A stretch of DNA of 64,000 nucleotides from Hyalella azteca (taxonomy: Eukaryota > Arthropoda > Malacostraca > Amphipoda > Hyalellidae): the NCBI RefSeq assembly GCF_000764305.2, contig NW_025936059.1, positions 321,657 to 385,656 on the forward strand. The letters run 5' to 3'. Made by a program: the position numbers and the translations under genes. Below the pieces are notes generated by a model. It ran no database searches. It worked only from the letters and a program-made list of their open reading frames with translations, and was not told the DNA's origin. Of the stretch, positions 44,916 to 57,165 are shown one piece after another; the stretch's first letter is position 1; the number at the start of each line of letters is the position of its first letter.

Positions 44916-46660
44916 GTGTGATGCTGCCATACAAACGACATAGTTTATGTGATGTTACTATACAAACGCTATAGAGTGATGCTACAGGCATGAACGAATG
45001 CTTCTTATGATAAACATTATGAGTGTGATGATTGAAAGCTACTCTTTCATTGAGATATTTTAGTTGATATTTCCTACAAGAAAACTCTCAATTAAGCTAA
45101 TATTTAGACTTGAATCTTTTTTATGGAATGAGGCTGACCAGCTAGTCCCTTTAATAACTTTGGCGGTGATGATCAATTGGTATGAAAATTCAAATATTAT
45201 GAACATTTTACATCAAATAATTAGAAACAAACGAAGAGAACGACCACCGCGAAAGAACCACTTTCAATTACAGGCATAATAGAAGCTTGCTTAGTTGGGA
45301 ATTCTTGCCACCATATCAATCGCTTTGACCTTACTTCATAATTTTGTTCATAATATTTGTCGTGATAGTATTACGCTGCGTCCTTCATTGGTCAAGACGA
45401 GAAATATAGCACTTGAGATACCAGCCTTCGGTCAGTCGTATTAACCACTTATATGTTTGAGATAAAAGATGTTTACAATGTATTTGCCGTGTTTTTGTCT
45501 CCTGATGATATTGTGGTTATCAAAACTTGTTTTCGCATATTATAAATAACAATGATAACAATGACTTATCTCAGATTTAATTATAAGAAAATTTATACTC
45601 GGTCGTTTTAAGTAGCGTAGGTACAAGTTTAGGTTATTGTTTCTATGTAAAATTATTCTTTTCAAATCAGTGAAAGTTTCTCAGGCAAGCGAGTTCACGT
45701 ATTTTTTTACAAGAAACTTAAGTATTTGCCTGTCTTGAGTTCAATGTCAATAAACTTCTATTCTTAATTATGATAATTATGGAATAAGTGTAGTTATTCC
45801 TTATAGTATGTGCCTAACACACGTTTCTAGAAGTTTCTAGAACAATGTTGCTATAAAGTGAACATTGCCTCGTAGTGCCAGATCGCTGACAAGGTTCAGA
45901 GGAAATGCCTCGACATTCTCTGCACTTCTACTGACTGTTGATAAGCAGTTCACATGAGTCAGGGTCAAAACGCGCGGTTAATGGGAACATTTTGACATAC
46001 ATCAACAATTCAACAAACCTCACGAAGACTCATCGTGTAAACAGGCATTTTGAATTCCTCAATAAACTTATGATTTCATAATAAATGAATGTCAATTGGT
46101 TCTCACCGGCGAGGAAAATGAATAGGTCGAAGCTATTCGAAATTGTATGCATTTGTTGATCTATTATTGCACCAACTATCGCTGACCTCGTCAACATGCA
46201 GGGCCAAAATACTAAAAGAATTACCATAAAAGAAACAGACAGTGCCAGAAAATTGCACACAAATCAAAGGACTCGGAATATGTCGATGTTTTTCTGTTTT
46301 ACCTGAGCTCTCGCTTACCTTCCTTTGTTGTTCAGTTGACATTTTGTGGGAGCCTGCATAGCGAAATAGATACCTGACAATGAGCGAACTGAGGTCTCGT
46401 ATTTACGGCTCTATGCTCAATTATTTACCGACTTCAGAGGTAAAATTTATCTTTTGAACGTTTTAAATGTTATTATTTACATACATATAATGTTGAGTGG
46501 ATAACATATTGGGAATAGAAGGGAGCAAGAAAAAATTTCCCTTTGTCAGTGCAAGAGGCTGAGTTGCTAGAGCATATGGCGAAATTTCTTGCTCATGGAT
46601 GTCTAGAGATTGTCCATTCTATTCTGATCACTTTAGCTTTGTTGCCTGTCTTGATCGTGT
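44916..46660. other. No supported gene
   Basis: 44916-44985 duplicates the tgatgctgccatacaaacga units of 43640-43715. The rest is AT-rich with short unsupported frames, including 46133-46342 on the minus strand. Confidence 0.4.
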
Positions 46661-46667
46661 ATGAGGG

Positions 46668-46775
46668 AGTCTAAACAGCTCTTGCTGTGATGACAAGCTC
46701 AACAGCTCTTGCTGTGATGACAAGCTCAACAGCTCTTGCTGTGATGACAAGCTCAACAGCTCTTGCTGTGATCGC
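46668..46775. repeat. 27-bp tandem repeat, 4 copies
   Basis: Unit aacagctcttgctgtgatga plus caagctc. Copies are nearly identical. Each contains an imperfect inverted repeat (agctcttgct / acaagct). Confidence 0.93.
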
Positions 46776-47405
46776 AATTGTCGCGAAACGAAATATTGAT
46801 TTGAACGCGCCGGGGGCCGTTATATAATTTAAGTTTTGTACGTCCAAAGTTCAGGATTGACTGGATTTGAAAATTTGTTAAAAATATTTTAAAATATATG
46901 TATATTACTTGAATGTAAATAAAATATCGTACAAACCTCACTGTAATTAAGTATGACCTGAAAGGTAGTGAATAATAGTGATAATTGAACAGTAATTCCA
47001 GCATGACTAACACATGAACTTCATTTAAGCTAAATCATCATATAATGTAATTGATCGACTGTCAGGAAAATGTGGCTGATACGTTATCTTTCAACCTTTT
47101 GAAATGCAGATATATTGAGAAAAACCCGTCACGCCTCAATGATATTCGATAATGTTATCTAGGAAAGATTCGAGAACATTTTAGACACTGACGTCATGCT
47201 TGAGAGCCGCACCTCTGTAAATTGAATGCTTCAGCCTGCATGTGGAGATCTAATAACACTAAGTTTTGTTTCTAGTCATAAAATGTAAGTTGAATCATTA
47301 TATGTTTGTACAATTTATACTAAGATGCCTAATATGCATTTTAAAAATTAGCTAACCAAAGAAAAATCTGTACAACATGTATTTGAATTGATGCTTTAAT
47401 TTAAG
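46776..47405. other. No supported feature
   Basis: AT-rich sequence with no gene, RNA or repeat seen. Confidence 0.4.
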
Positions 47406-47412
47406 GGAAACA

Positions 47413-47720
47413 GAAACTTTTACAGTAACAACAATGTAAACAGAGACGTGTCCAGTAAAAACAATGTAAACAGAATCGTATCCAGTAACAACAATGTAAA
47501 CAGAATCGTATCCAGGAACAACAATGTAAACAGAGACGTATCCAGTAACAACAATGTAAACAGAGACGTGTCCAGTAACAACAATGTAAACAGAGACGTA
47601 TCCAGTAACAACAATGTAAACAGAAACATATCCAGTAACAACAATGTAAACAGAAACGTATCCAGTAACAACAATGTAAACAGAGACGTATCCAGTAACA
47701 ACAATGTAACAGAAACATAT
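47413..47720. repeat. 33-bp minisatellite, about 9 copies
   Basis: Unit acaatgtaaacagagacgta plus tccagtaacaaca. Thirty-three is a multiple of three, so all frames that lack a stop in one unit stay open, giving repetitive frames of 105-117 codons on both strands (for example NNVNRDVSS). No splice or start context supports translation. Confidence 0.95.
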
Positions 47721-47810
47721 CCAGTTACAACGAAGTCACGAGACAGCGCTGCTGGAAAAGTCCTCGGCACCCCATATGAAAGAAACTGTAGGAAGCCGTA
47801 AAGTCCAAAA

Positions 47811-47929
47811 CGGGCGTACCGTTTTCGTGCGGGAAAACGTTCCCGTCGTTTAATTTAACGGTAAATAACCGGCCACTGTAACGCCGGTGGGAACGTTTTT
47901 TTTACGGTCGATTTTCTAACAGTGCAGCA
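47811..47929. mobile_element. Shortened relative of MITE family B
   Basis: Contains accggccactgtaacgccgg and ends ttttctaacagtgca. It has the 3' inverted end of the 212-bp element but an altered 5' half (gggcgtaccgttttcg), so it is a deleted or related subfamily copy. Confidence 0.7.
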
Positions 47930-48265
47930 ATAAGATGGATCAGTAGCGACGTGATGCCTTCGCGCACGGACCGAAGTCCCTCATGTATAGGAAGTTAATC
48001 GCAGTTAATAAAGAGAGAGAGTTCGTTGTTGTTTTGTCCAGAGGCTTCTTCAATATTTTTAGCGCGTAAAGGATGAAATATTCGACTAATTCAGTCTAAA
48101 ACGGACAATATCTATAGAGCTTGAAAAAGGATAAACAAAGTTGGTTTAATTAGTTCACGACACATGTTTGCATGGTGTGTCCCAACGAATGACAGATATC
48201 CGAGAATATAAACTTATCAGATAAGACGGCAATGACTATAATTATATACAGCGATTATTTAGTTT
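47930..48265. other. No supported feature
   Basis: Nothing recognised. Confidence 0.35.
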
Positions 48266-48267
48266 TT

Positions 48268-48362
48268 ACTATACTATACTATACTATACTAAACTATACT
48301 ATACTATACTATACTATACTATACTATACTATACTATACTATACTATACTATACTATACTAT
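48268..48362. repeat. Pentanucleotide microsatellite (ATACT)n
   Basis: About 18 units of atact with a single interruption (actaaact). It is the complement of the short array at 43722. Confidence 0.96.
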
Positions 48363-50960
48363 AAGATGTTAGTTGAGATTATATAAAATAATATTAGATC
48401 TTAAAAGGGTTGAAGGCACGCAACACGGATAAGAATTACGAGTACATGCAATGGAACCAGTACGTATTCAATTCGTGTTGAAACTCAGTTCGTACAGTTC
48501 TTCGTTCGTAAAGTAGAACTATCTTCCAATTAAAATTAATGGAAAAAAATATCTATCATCGATAGATATCTATGCTTTCTGCGTCGATCCGCTGCTCTTT
48601 AGCAGTGCCCGCGGTCGTATAACAGCGAAGCACGGTTGTACAGCAGAGCACATTTGTCCCGATATGCCGGGGGTCGTAAGGCGGTTTGTTCGTGAGAGAG
48701 GACGTTTGGAAGGTGGGATTCCGTTATACTTCCATCGTCTCTAGAGAATGTGACTTATGAAATAAAACAGCCGAACGTCAAGTAAACCTAACAAGGACCA
48801 CGTATCATTCCATTGCAAAATTCAACAAAAGATTTGCCCAGCGTAACGGGATGCATGACTGTGTGTTGGCTGGTAACCGCAGTTGCGTACGTGACAACCA
48901 TGTAAAACAATTTGTTAATTTTGACGTGTAATCCTTTGACGCCGTGTCCACTAACACAAAACAGAATGAGTGGAAGCAGGACCCTAAATTACTGGTAATT
49001 ATTAGGCGTTCAAGAAATCAAATCAATTTTCAAATTTCACCACTGTACTGCAAATCGTTTGTTATGATTGCATTGAGTGAACCTGTCGAACATATCGAAC
49101 AGAGGGACTATTTGAACCGGTAACATCGTTGTGAAGTTCACAGTCTTCCCTAGCCGAGATGCATTCCTAATATAATTAATATTTTCTGCAGTATTTATAC
49201 TGGCAAAAACAATTAGCGAGATACATACGAGTGAACAGTGGCTTCTAGGTTCAGACTATGAGATCTGCCTAAACGAGTGATCGATTTAAACTTATTGCGC
49301 CTAAGCGCAACGCTGTAAGTATTTGTTTAAACAGTATTGAAACAGTTAGATTTCGGCTCTATTCGGATCGAATGTTTTCGGCTCTCTTCGAATAATGAAA
49401 ATTGCCTTGAGAGTTAACTTAAATTATTCGCCATAAAATGTTTCCTTGTTCGATAAAATTACCATTATTCAGAAATTTGTGTAGGTTAAACTCAACAAAA
49501 TGTCAAAGGTTATAATATAGTGATGACCACAGCTTCCAATCTCTGAACTAATCTCTGTCTCGCTGTCAATAAATAAAATACAGAAGGAAAATTCCACAAT
49601 ATAAGTGACTCGTATTGATATATATATAGTGGCTGTGATGCAGGCGACGATAGCAGAGATATAAAAATGCACCGCACGTCGCTTATTTCCTGAGTTTGAA
49701 GAGGATCGTCAACAGCAAAGGTCAGCTGCCCCAGCGTGAGTAAATAAATTTAGTTCGGACAATAAGCCCACAAGCTACACCAAAGTGATGATCTAGTATC
49801 TGCATGTATGATCGAACTAAATTGAGTTATGGCCGAACTAAACGCTAAATAATAACTAATTACTGAAACCGAAATCTAGAGTTGAGTGTATTTAGCAAAG
49901 TGAAGGCTTAGGGAGGATTATCACTTCATTATTAGTTCATTTCAAAGCCCCAAATATAGATGGAGATGCGCGCTAACGTTTTATCTCCATAACCAACCAG
50001 TCGAAAATTGTATTATATGTTTATAATTAGTGATTGTTTGTGAGTGTATGAAGCTTTCCGCAGCTAATACATAGGGGATATATGAGTTCATATATACACG
50101 ACCTGCTGCGAAATCTCAAAGAAGGGGTTGTTGTGTTGCGAAATCTTGAAGGAAGGGTTTAAATAGAAAACATTGATGTACAATGTGAGTTGAAAAGTTT
50201 GAACTTAAATGCCTGGTAAATAAAAATTAAACTTTCAGGCAAAATATGACTGAAACAAATTTTTAGCGACGCTGTAGATGGTTCGATATGAGGGTATTCA
50301 TATATGAGTGATAATATCCCGAGTAACACGTAGTGAACCAGGAACGAAGCTGAAAAAACGCCGTAAGCTTAATTCTTTAAACCGCTGTTCAATCAATGTG
50401 TTCATTGTGGAGGTAACTTTTCCTTTAGATTTGTTGGATTCCTTCTGAGAAAATTATAACTATGAATAACAATATCAGTCATGTAATGATTTTCTTGAGA
50501 ATATTTGAAAAAACCAAAATCACAGGTCGAAAGCTGATTCAAAAGTTTGTAAGCCATATTTATGGTTGTATATTTAGAATATTCATGCATCGATTAATGT
50601 TTATACACTTTGAATACTCATCTGAATTTCAATATATTCTGTAACTCCGGACGATAGTTCACTCCATCCTGTTAGAAACAGCTGATGCCTGCTTTTTCCG
50701 GTTTTAAACTCACGTTAAAATCATCAAAGCATGACGTTTGACGGTTTGTCAACAGAAAGCAGCTTGTCAAGCATCACATAAAAAGAAGTTGGACTTGAGG
50801 TAAAAGTAAAATTTCAAGCTGTGAATTCAGTGTAATTTTTTTTAATAGTTAAGCCTGGAAGTTGTGCCTTTTAGTTTTACTGCCTTAGTCAGTTAGTGTT
50901 AGCCTAGTGGCTAGTGCTAGTGCAGCTGGTCTTAATTCTTTTAGTTATTGCCTGACATTT
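48363..50960. other. No supported gene
   Basis: AT-rich sequence. Short frames such as 49469-49672 (minus) and 50462-50644 (plus) show no domain. Confidence 0.4.
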
Positions 50961-50964
50961 GGCA

Positions 50965-51931
50965 ATTAGGGTAAACGCGGTATATTCCGACATCGTAGGT
51001 ACGGTAATTCCGTCACCTCTCCAGCTTTTCCTTTATATTGAGCTTTGTTTTAGTTCCATGCGTTCATTGATGGTTGAAATCAGGCATGGCATAGTGACAA
51101 ACCAGAGATTTTTTAGAATCAGTTCATTTTTAATTTCCTCATTTACAGCAATCCCTTGATTAACGCGGTTAATAAATCCCTGAGTTTTACCGTGTTAAGC
51201 AAAACCGCGCTAATCAAACTTAAGAATATATGGGAATAATTATAATGAATCCTCAAAAATAGCAAAGGAAAGGAAAATTATGTAGTTTGATAAAAGTGAG
51301 CAGTAGATATGGCAGCAATCTTACCCAGTTGAAGGCTAACGAGTAACTAGCCTTTTACGCACTGAATTATGTTTCGAAAGTGAAAAAACAATCTGAATTA
51401 CTTTTCAGATCACGCGCAGTCTTTGTGTTGTACTGGCAGTAGCGGCGCGCCTACTCCATCGAACGTCGTTCGAACAAGTTCACAACATGTGACGCTACCG
51501 TCACACTCGCGGCTAGACTCCAAACATGTAATTACTCTCAGTAGAAGCTTTTATTTTCTGTGTGACGAATTCGTCACACCAGGGCTTAAAGGGCTAGAGC
51601 ACCAGCATGGCGCACTTACCGGCGAACGTTGCCGAACTCGATCATTCGAGTTATGAACGAGACAAGGCGCGGTTTAACCGACTCTGTAGTCAGCATGAGT
51701 GCCTACGGAACGGGACCTTATTTAAAGAATTATTGGCTGAAATTCATAAAGTAACAACATTTGGCGAATTTTTCCAAAAGTCGTAATCGTTTCATCGTTG
51801 CTGACGCGTAGTGAAGTGTTTTGAGAGTCACGTGAAGGCAACAGAACTTACGTAACGCATACGGTTTTTTTATAGTTTTTCATTTCTCGATGCGTCCTTA
51901 ATGTGTCGGAATATACCGCGTTTACCCTAAT
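50965..51931. mobile_element. Non-autonomous DNA transposon, 0.97 kb, with 27-bp inverted ends
   Basis: The left end ATTAGGGTAAACGCGGTATA plus TTCCGACA (50965-50992) is the exact reverse complement of the right end TGTCGGAATATACCGCG plus TTTACCCTAAT (51904-51931). No transposase is encoded. Its interior holds a pogo-like terminus at 51147. I do not recognise the superfamily. A target duplication is not clear beyond att/aat. Confidence 0.88.
51147..51220 (+). mobile_element. Pogo/Tigger-like transposon terminus
   Basis: TA-CAGCAATCCCTTGATTAACG, followed by further gcggtt/aaccgcg words, matches the style of pogo/Tigger terminal repeats (CAG...TTGATTAACGCGG with TA target). Only this end is seen here; a reverse-oriented end is at 57230-57292. 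Confidence 0.6.
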
Positions 51932-52254
51932 CTGCAAAAGTAGACAGAAGCCACTCGTCAAATGGTCAATGTTCAATGAGATTATGAGACATAGGATACA
52001 AAAAATACCTGAGTTTGCAGTCAATTCTGACCATTTTTATTGCCCTTGTCTAATTTCATATATTGTATTTAGAGAAAATATATAAGGTCTGCATGTGTTT
52101 TTTGCAATTTTCTAATAAAATAATGCATTTTGTTATGAAGTTCTAAGAAATTTTGCTTAATATTTTCAATCCAGATAGGCTCATGGCTCACTTAGCCTTT
52201 TAGTTTAGTCACTGTACAGTCTGTACTCACTACTCTGGCTGTCAGGCATGCCGC

Positions 52255-52480
52255 ATCAGTTCCCGCATGGAATATATCTACTTGGCAAGCTGCGACTGGA
52301 TTTTTTGAGCCAAAGTTTTATGGATTTGCCAGCTGTGATTCCATTTCTTTGAGCTGTGAATTCCATATTTTGGGTGCAAAAAGCAATTTACAAGCTCCAA
52401 ACTCATTATTTACAAATTCACATGCACATGTTACCCCACATCTCTAATTTTACCCTAAAAACAGTCACTAACATTTGTCT
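52255..52480 (-). repeat. Inverted relative of 41995-42210 (family C/D)
   Basis: Read on the minus strand it repeats gggtaaaattagagatgtgg, then a region with ggaattcacagctc and ggcaaatccataaaac, as at 41995-42210. Probably one decayed dispersed element. Confidence 0.8.
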
Positions 52481-52504
52481 TCACTTATGAGGCAACTGAA
52501 CAAG

Positions 52505-53042
52505 TGACCACTGTGCAGAGAGTGGATGAATATTGCAATATCTTTGGCGACGCTTCAGTAGCAAAATATTTGCCTTCAGAAGATCTTGCCCACACATTTA
52601 GATTGAAATTCTTGCATTTAATATATTTGTCAGTCTTTGGCCAACTATTTTAAAAAAGTAAGGTTTCCGGTATGTTGGATGGATCAGGATGCAGTGAAGC
52701 TTGTCCAGAAATCAGTTGTGATGAGTTCCCACCAAAAAATGTAAAAATAAAGTTTACAATTAGGTAGTTGCGGTCACATTAGAGCAGTCAGATTGCATTA
52801 TCACATGTTCAGTTGACACTTGCTGTACAATCAGACTGTTTTTAGGGTAAATTTAGTTATTTGGGGTAACACGTGCATGCAACCTTGTAAAGAAGTTCGT
52901 GGCTTGTAAATAGTTTTTCATTACTCAGCATAAATGGCTTTTCATTAAAAATTACTGGCGACGCATCTTAAAATTACCTGGCAACGCTTAGGGCTTAAAA
53001 ACCCATATATTGGCAATGCTGCATCCACAATCTGCACCCTGG
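52505..53042. repeat. Dispersed repeat family C, copy 2
   Basis: Paralogous to 9968-10512 over about 540 bp with scattered differences and indels (for example an extra aaagtttacaattagg). Confidence 0.85.
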
Positions 53043-54580
53043 ACAAGTGATAATGAAGTCTGACCGCTCTGATGTGACTGTAACTAGGTTAGTCAACATT
53101 TTGGCCTTTGGGTTTACTTGTTGTTATTACTTTGACTGTAACTTGGTTAGTCAACGTTTTGGCCTTTGGGTTGACTTGACAGACTTGCTATTACGTTCTG
53201 CATCTTATTTTGGCGGGAGGCGGGAGAATTTAAGTATATATACCGTGGCTTGTGGGAGTTAAAAATTTTATGAAACGACATGTTCACAAAGTGCAAACCA
53301 CAATTTCTTCAATCAAACAACATTATGACATTAGAGCCGCAAAATTTCATACCTACTGAAATTATATGATATTGGAGCTGCAATATTTCAGAAAAAATAG
53401 GACTTTTCCAACCCTGACTGTGCTTGTACTGTACAGTACAAGTTGATAGACAGATGATTAGAATTTCCCTATCTGTGAGTGCAGTCACCATAAATAGAAA
53501 ATTAGGCAGAAGCCACCAGTAAAATGGACCTTTGCCTTGATCCTTTGCGTGTAAATCTGGCAAGTTTTACCCATTCCTATAACCCATTCATGATTTCTTC
53601 AGTATAAAATGACAAAAACTGCCTATTTACATTTGAAATTTTTAAAAATCACTCATGAAATGATCATTTTTGCCTACAATTATAGGAAACATTGGTCTAA
53701 TGTTCCACATTTGAATTGGCCTGTAATTAAAATCTTGTGGTTCCAATGTGACACATTTTTAATATATTTGGAATCTTACAGCCCAATTGTACCATTTAAT
53801 TGAAATTTAGGCAATTCATTTAGCTGGAATCTCATGGTTCTGAAAAAGGCAGAAAAGCTCTAGCCACTTCACACTTGTAGCTAGGAAGGTAGATTACATA
53901 GGTGTTGTATGCTGGAGGGGCCATGGACTATGGAGGGACTGGCAACTGGAGAGTTCTAAATGGGCAGAACGCGGGTTGTCTAGGGTTGACACTTGGCAGG
54001 TGACAACTGCTGTGTAAGGAGCTTTTGCTGGCACAGTGCTGCAGACTACAGACTAAGAGACTGGAAAATTGCTTCTTCAACTTTGAGCCTCAATATATTT
54101 ATCTTGCATACCACTGTGCTGTGCAAGATTAGAATTTTTTTCTTACTATAAAAATTGTACAGCTCAAAAGTGACATATTTTCAATAAATATTGGATCAGA
54201 TGATCTGATTGCAAACTTAATTAACAATTAGATAGCAGGTAATTCATATCTTGAAAATCTTGTGGCTCCAAAAATAGTGGAAAAGCTCTAGTTGCCCAAT
54301 ATAACATGCCTGAAGCTTCATGAATATCCTAGAATGAAATGTACCAGTAGCTTCATATTGGATTCTATCATGGGTGGTCTAGTTTTTTGGTGCTGTTCAG
54401 TGAGATTTAATTAAGAACCTTTTTAGAATGCATTTGTAACGGCTCCAACTAACTCATGTGATATTACATGCCCATTCCTTGACACAGATGCATTGACAAT
54501 CATACAATCATGCCCGCAGGTCAGGATAAGTTGCTGCACGTGCTTTCCAATACTTTTTCTGCAATTGTTTTTTGCTTCAT
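53043..54580. other. Repeat-derived, no supported gene
   Basis: 53065-53190 contains a duplicated ggttagtcaacattttggcc word. 53275-53410 is an inverted family D copy. 54210-54300 resembles 10660-10740. The rest is unassigned. Confidence 0.5.
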
Positions 54581-54585
54581 CGTTG

Positions 54586-54860
54586 CGCCATCCTGCTGGA
54601 CGCGCTACGGATGCTATCCTGCTGGACGCAGTGGCAGGATCATCCTGCTGGACGCAGTGGCAGGATCATCCTGCTGGACGCACTGGCAGGATCATCCTGC
54701 TGGACGCTCTGGCAGGATCATCCTGCTGGACGCGCTGGCAGGATCATCCTGCTGGACGCGCTGGCAGGATCATCCTGCTGGACGCGCTGGCAGGATCATC
54801 CTGCTGGACGCGCTAAGGGAGGCATCCTGCTGGGCGCGCTGGCAGGATCACTGGCAGGAT
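54586..54860. repeat. 26-bp minisatellite of palindromes
   Basis: About ten units of caggatcatcctgctggacg plus cgctgg. Each unit contains GCAGGAT-C-ATCCTGC, a hairpin with 7-bp arms and a single-base centre. All three plus frames are open because no stop occurs in the unit; the frames are not genes. Confidence 0.95.
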
Positions 54861-55470
54861 TCTTAAAGCCATCTCATGGAAGCGAACCATGAAATTATGG
54901 CCTGACAAATTCCTTTTTGTTATTGGTGTAACATTTCTGGTAGGTCAAGCTACTGGTATTTGAAGTAAATCTAGTATAACGATTACAATGAACAGAATGC
55001 TTCAGGAGAGGGAATTTATTGTATATAATATTCATGCATGTGTGTATTTTGTAACTCGTTGTTCCGAAAGTTCACAGTACACATAGTTCCCAAAAATTTA
55101 TTGGTGATTAAGTATAAAGAGCAAATTTTACGATTTTTTTACTGCATTAAGAGCCTCAAACAGTATCAGAGTCGTTGTTCTATGTTTCTCTAAACATTGT
55201 ATGATAGCTGATTCAATGTGTATTTACTCGTTGAAATTTAATTAAGATAAACCGATATTTTAAGCTTTAACTCATTTGCATGCACCGTGGCGTTGTGCTC
55301 CTCTCGTCAGATACAAAGTGTTTAATGGATCGATCACCTTTCTCGCTTCACCGGTCAGAGCTGTGCTCAGTCAACTCGTCCTTTTATTATCAAATAATTC
55401 CTTTGACTTGAGATTGTTTAGCCATTGTCATGTCTACAGAAAATGCTAACAAATGATCGTTGAGATGATT
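54861..55470. other. No supported feature
   Basis: AT-rich, no gene seen. Confidence 0.4.
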
Positions 55471-55474
55471 TCAT

Positions 55475-55790
55475 CGAGTTGTGTATACTTTGCTAGCAGC
55501 TGACATAGCGAATCTTACTAGAACTGGTGATGCAGAGCACGAGTACAATGAACAAAAAATGCGAACAAATGAACGTTGCGTCTGGGATAACTTATCGAAT
55601 TGTGTATACTTTGCTAGCAGCTAGCAGCTGACATAGCGAATCTTATGAGAACTGGTGATGCAGAGCACGAGTACAATGAACAAAAAATACGAACAAATGA
55701 ACGTTGCGTCTGGGATAACTTATCGAATTGTGTATACTTCGCTAGCAGCTCGCAGCTGACATAGCGAATCTTAGGAGAACTGGTGATACA
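55475..55790. repeat. About 120-bp tandem repeat, 3 copies
   Basis: Units share ttgtgtatactttgctagca, agcgaatctta-gagaactgg, tgatgcagagcacgagtaca and gaacgttgcgtctgggataa. The second and third copies carry an additional agcagct duplication. Confidence 0.92.
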
Positions 55791-55791
55791 G

Positions 55792-56118
55792 AGCTTCAAT
55801 AGTGTTCAATAGTGGCTATTGAGCACTATTGAACACTGTTGAACACTTTCAAATAGTGTTCAATAGTGCTCAATAGTGTTCAATACTGCTGAATAGTGTT
55901 CAATAGTGGCTATTGAACACTATTGAACACTATTGAACACTATTGAACACTATTTGAAAGTGTTCAATAGTGTTCAATAGTGTTCAATAGTGTTCAATAG
56001 TGTTCAATAGTGTTCAATAGTGTTCAATAGTGTTCAATAGTGCTCAATAGTGTTCAATAGTGCTCAATAGTGTTCAATAGTGTTCAATAACCACTATTGA
56101 ACACTATTGAGCACTATT
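55792..56118. repeat. Strand-switching 10-bp array (tgttcaatag)
   Basis: The decamer TGTTCAATAG runs on the plus strand, flips to its complement CTATTGAACA around 55815 and 55910, flips back near 55955 and again near 56090. Long stretches are therefore mutually complementary. The unit length is close to one helical turn. Confidence 0.95.
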
Positions 56119-56800
56119 ACGAGTACAATGAACTGCGTTCTCGCGTGAGCTGTCGACTTGCGCGCTCTCGCTATGGCGTGCGTAGCATCTCAGTTGCGGC
56201 CTCAGCTTCGTCACGGTGACACGTAACCAACAGACAGCGCTGAGCTCTTCACTGCTCCTGAGCCTTGCTCTATAGCACACGTGATTAAGTAAGCAAACAA
56301 GCACCTAGAATACTAATTCAGTGTAATAATATTTTTGTGTATTTTTGTGGGAGTGAAAATCAAATGGAACCTTTACCGAGACTGTGAATCGTGATTGGAG
56401 TCATGCCACATGCTCGCCTGAGCTAGCTTTAGATAATCGGTTCCGATTGTGGCCCGTTGTGGGTTTAACAATTCACAATACTTCTATACTTACATATTAT
56501 AAGTAAGTCAAATATGACTTATTCGAGGAAGCTATATAAAGAGTTATAATAAATTCAATCTGTGTTCTTGTCTAGCATCCCAATATTTTTTTTACTGAGA
56601 AGTTGGCCCTTTAACGCATTCTTACCGACGGCAGAAGAAAGCGATAGTTTGGGGCCAATAATCGCGTGTTGTTTGTAACGGCAATTCACTCGATTTAGAA
56701 GCTCAACGTCAACTCTCGGTGGTCTGCCAGTTCTCGACAATCGTTTTCCTTTCGTTTCCTAAAGATGAAACAGATCGCTCTCTGTTTGTTGAGTTTTTGT
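56119..56800. other. No supported gene
   Basis: A minus-strand frame at 56104-56304 and others are short and unsupported. Confidence 0.4.
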
Positions 56801-56809
56801 CAGCGCATT

Positions 56810-56945
56810 TTCAATTTACGAAAAAAAGCGCTATTGTGCTTGCCATGTCCGTCCGTCCGTCTGTCTATCCGTCCGTCTGTCTGTCCTTCTGTCTGTCTGT
56901 TCGTCCGTGACTTCACGGACGGACGAGAAAATGCGCTCTTTGTCA
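56810..56945. repeat. Interspersed repeat with (GTCC/GTCT)n core
   Basis: gcgctattgtgcttgccatg, a tetranucleotide run (gtccgtccgtctgtc, 56848-56915), then gtgacttcacgga and gagaaaatgcgct. It is a reverse-complement relative of 28930-29030, where the run is short, so the microsatellite grew inside a dispersed element. Confidence 0.8.
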
Positions 56946-57074
56946 CTCACTGCAGTGAGTACCTACTGATCTAATTTTTTCCTTACGTGCGGCGATTCCA
57001 TGTAGTAGCTATTGGTGCAAATATTTTATTTATTTGAAGAGAAATACTATGTTCAAAAAGTTATGAACTACGTG

Positions 57075-57165
57075 CATGCTTGTGTTGCGTGCGATACACC
57101 AACTGCCTGCGTGTTGCGTGCGATGCACCAACTGCTTGCGTGTGTTGCGTGCGATGCACCAACTG
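57075..57165. repeat. About 30-bp repeat, left of adapter
   Basis: Units of tgcgtgcgatgcaccaactg. The same unit resumes at 57490-57595. Confidence 0.9.

Noticed and set aside
47401..47801. Repetitive Asn/Val protein (NNVNRDVSS) or, on the other strand, a Leu/Cys-rich membrane protein
   Set aside because: 33-bp minisatellite; open in three frames purely because the period is a multiple of three.
54493..54892. Three overlapping plus frames of about 110 codons
   Set aside because: 26-bp array without stop words; no gene context.
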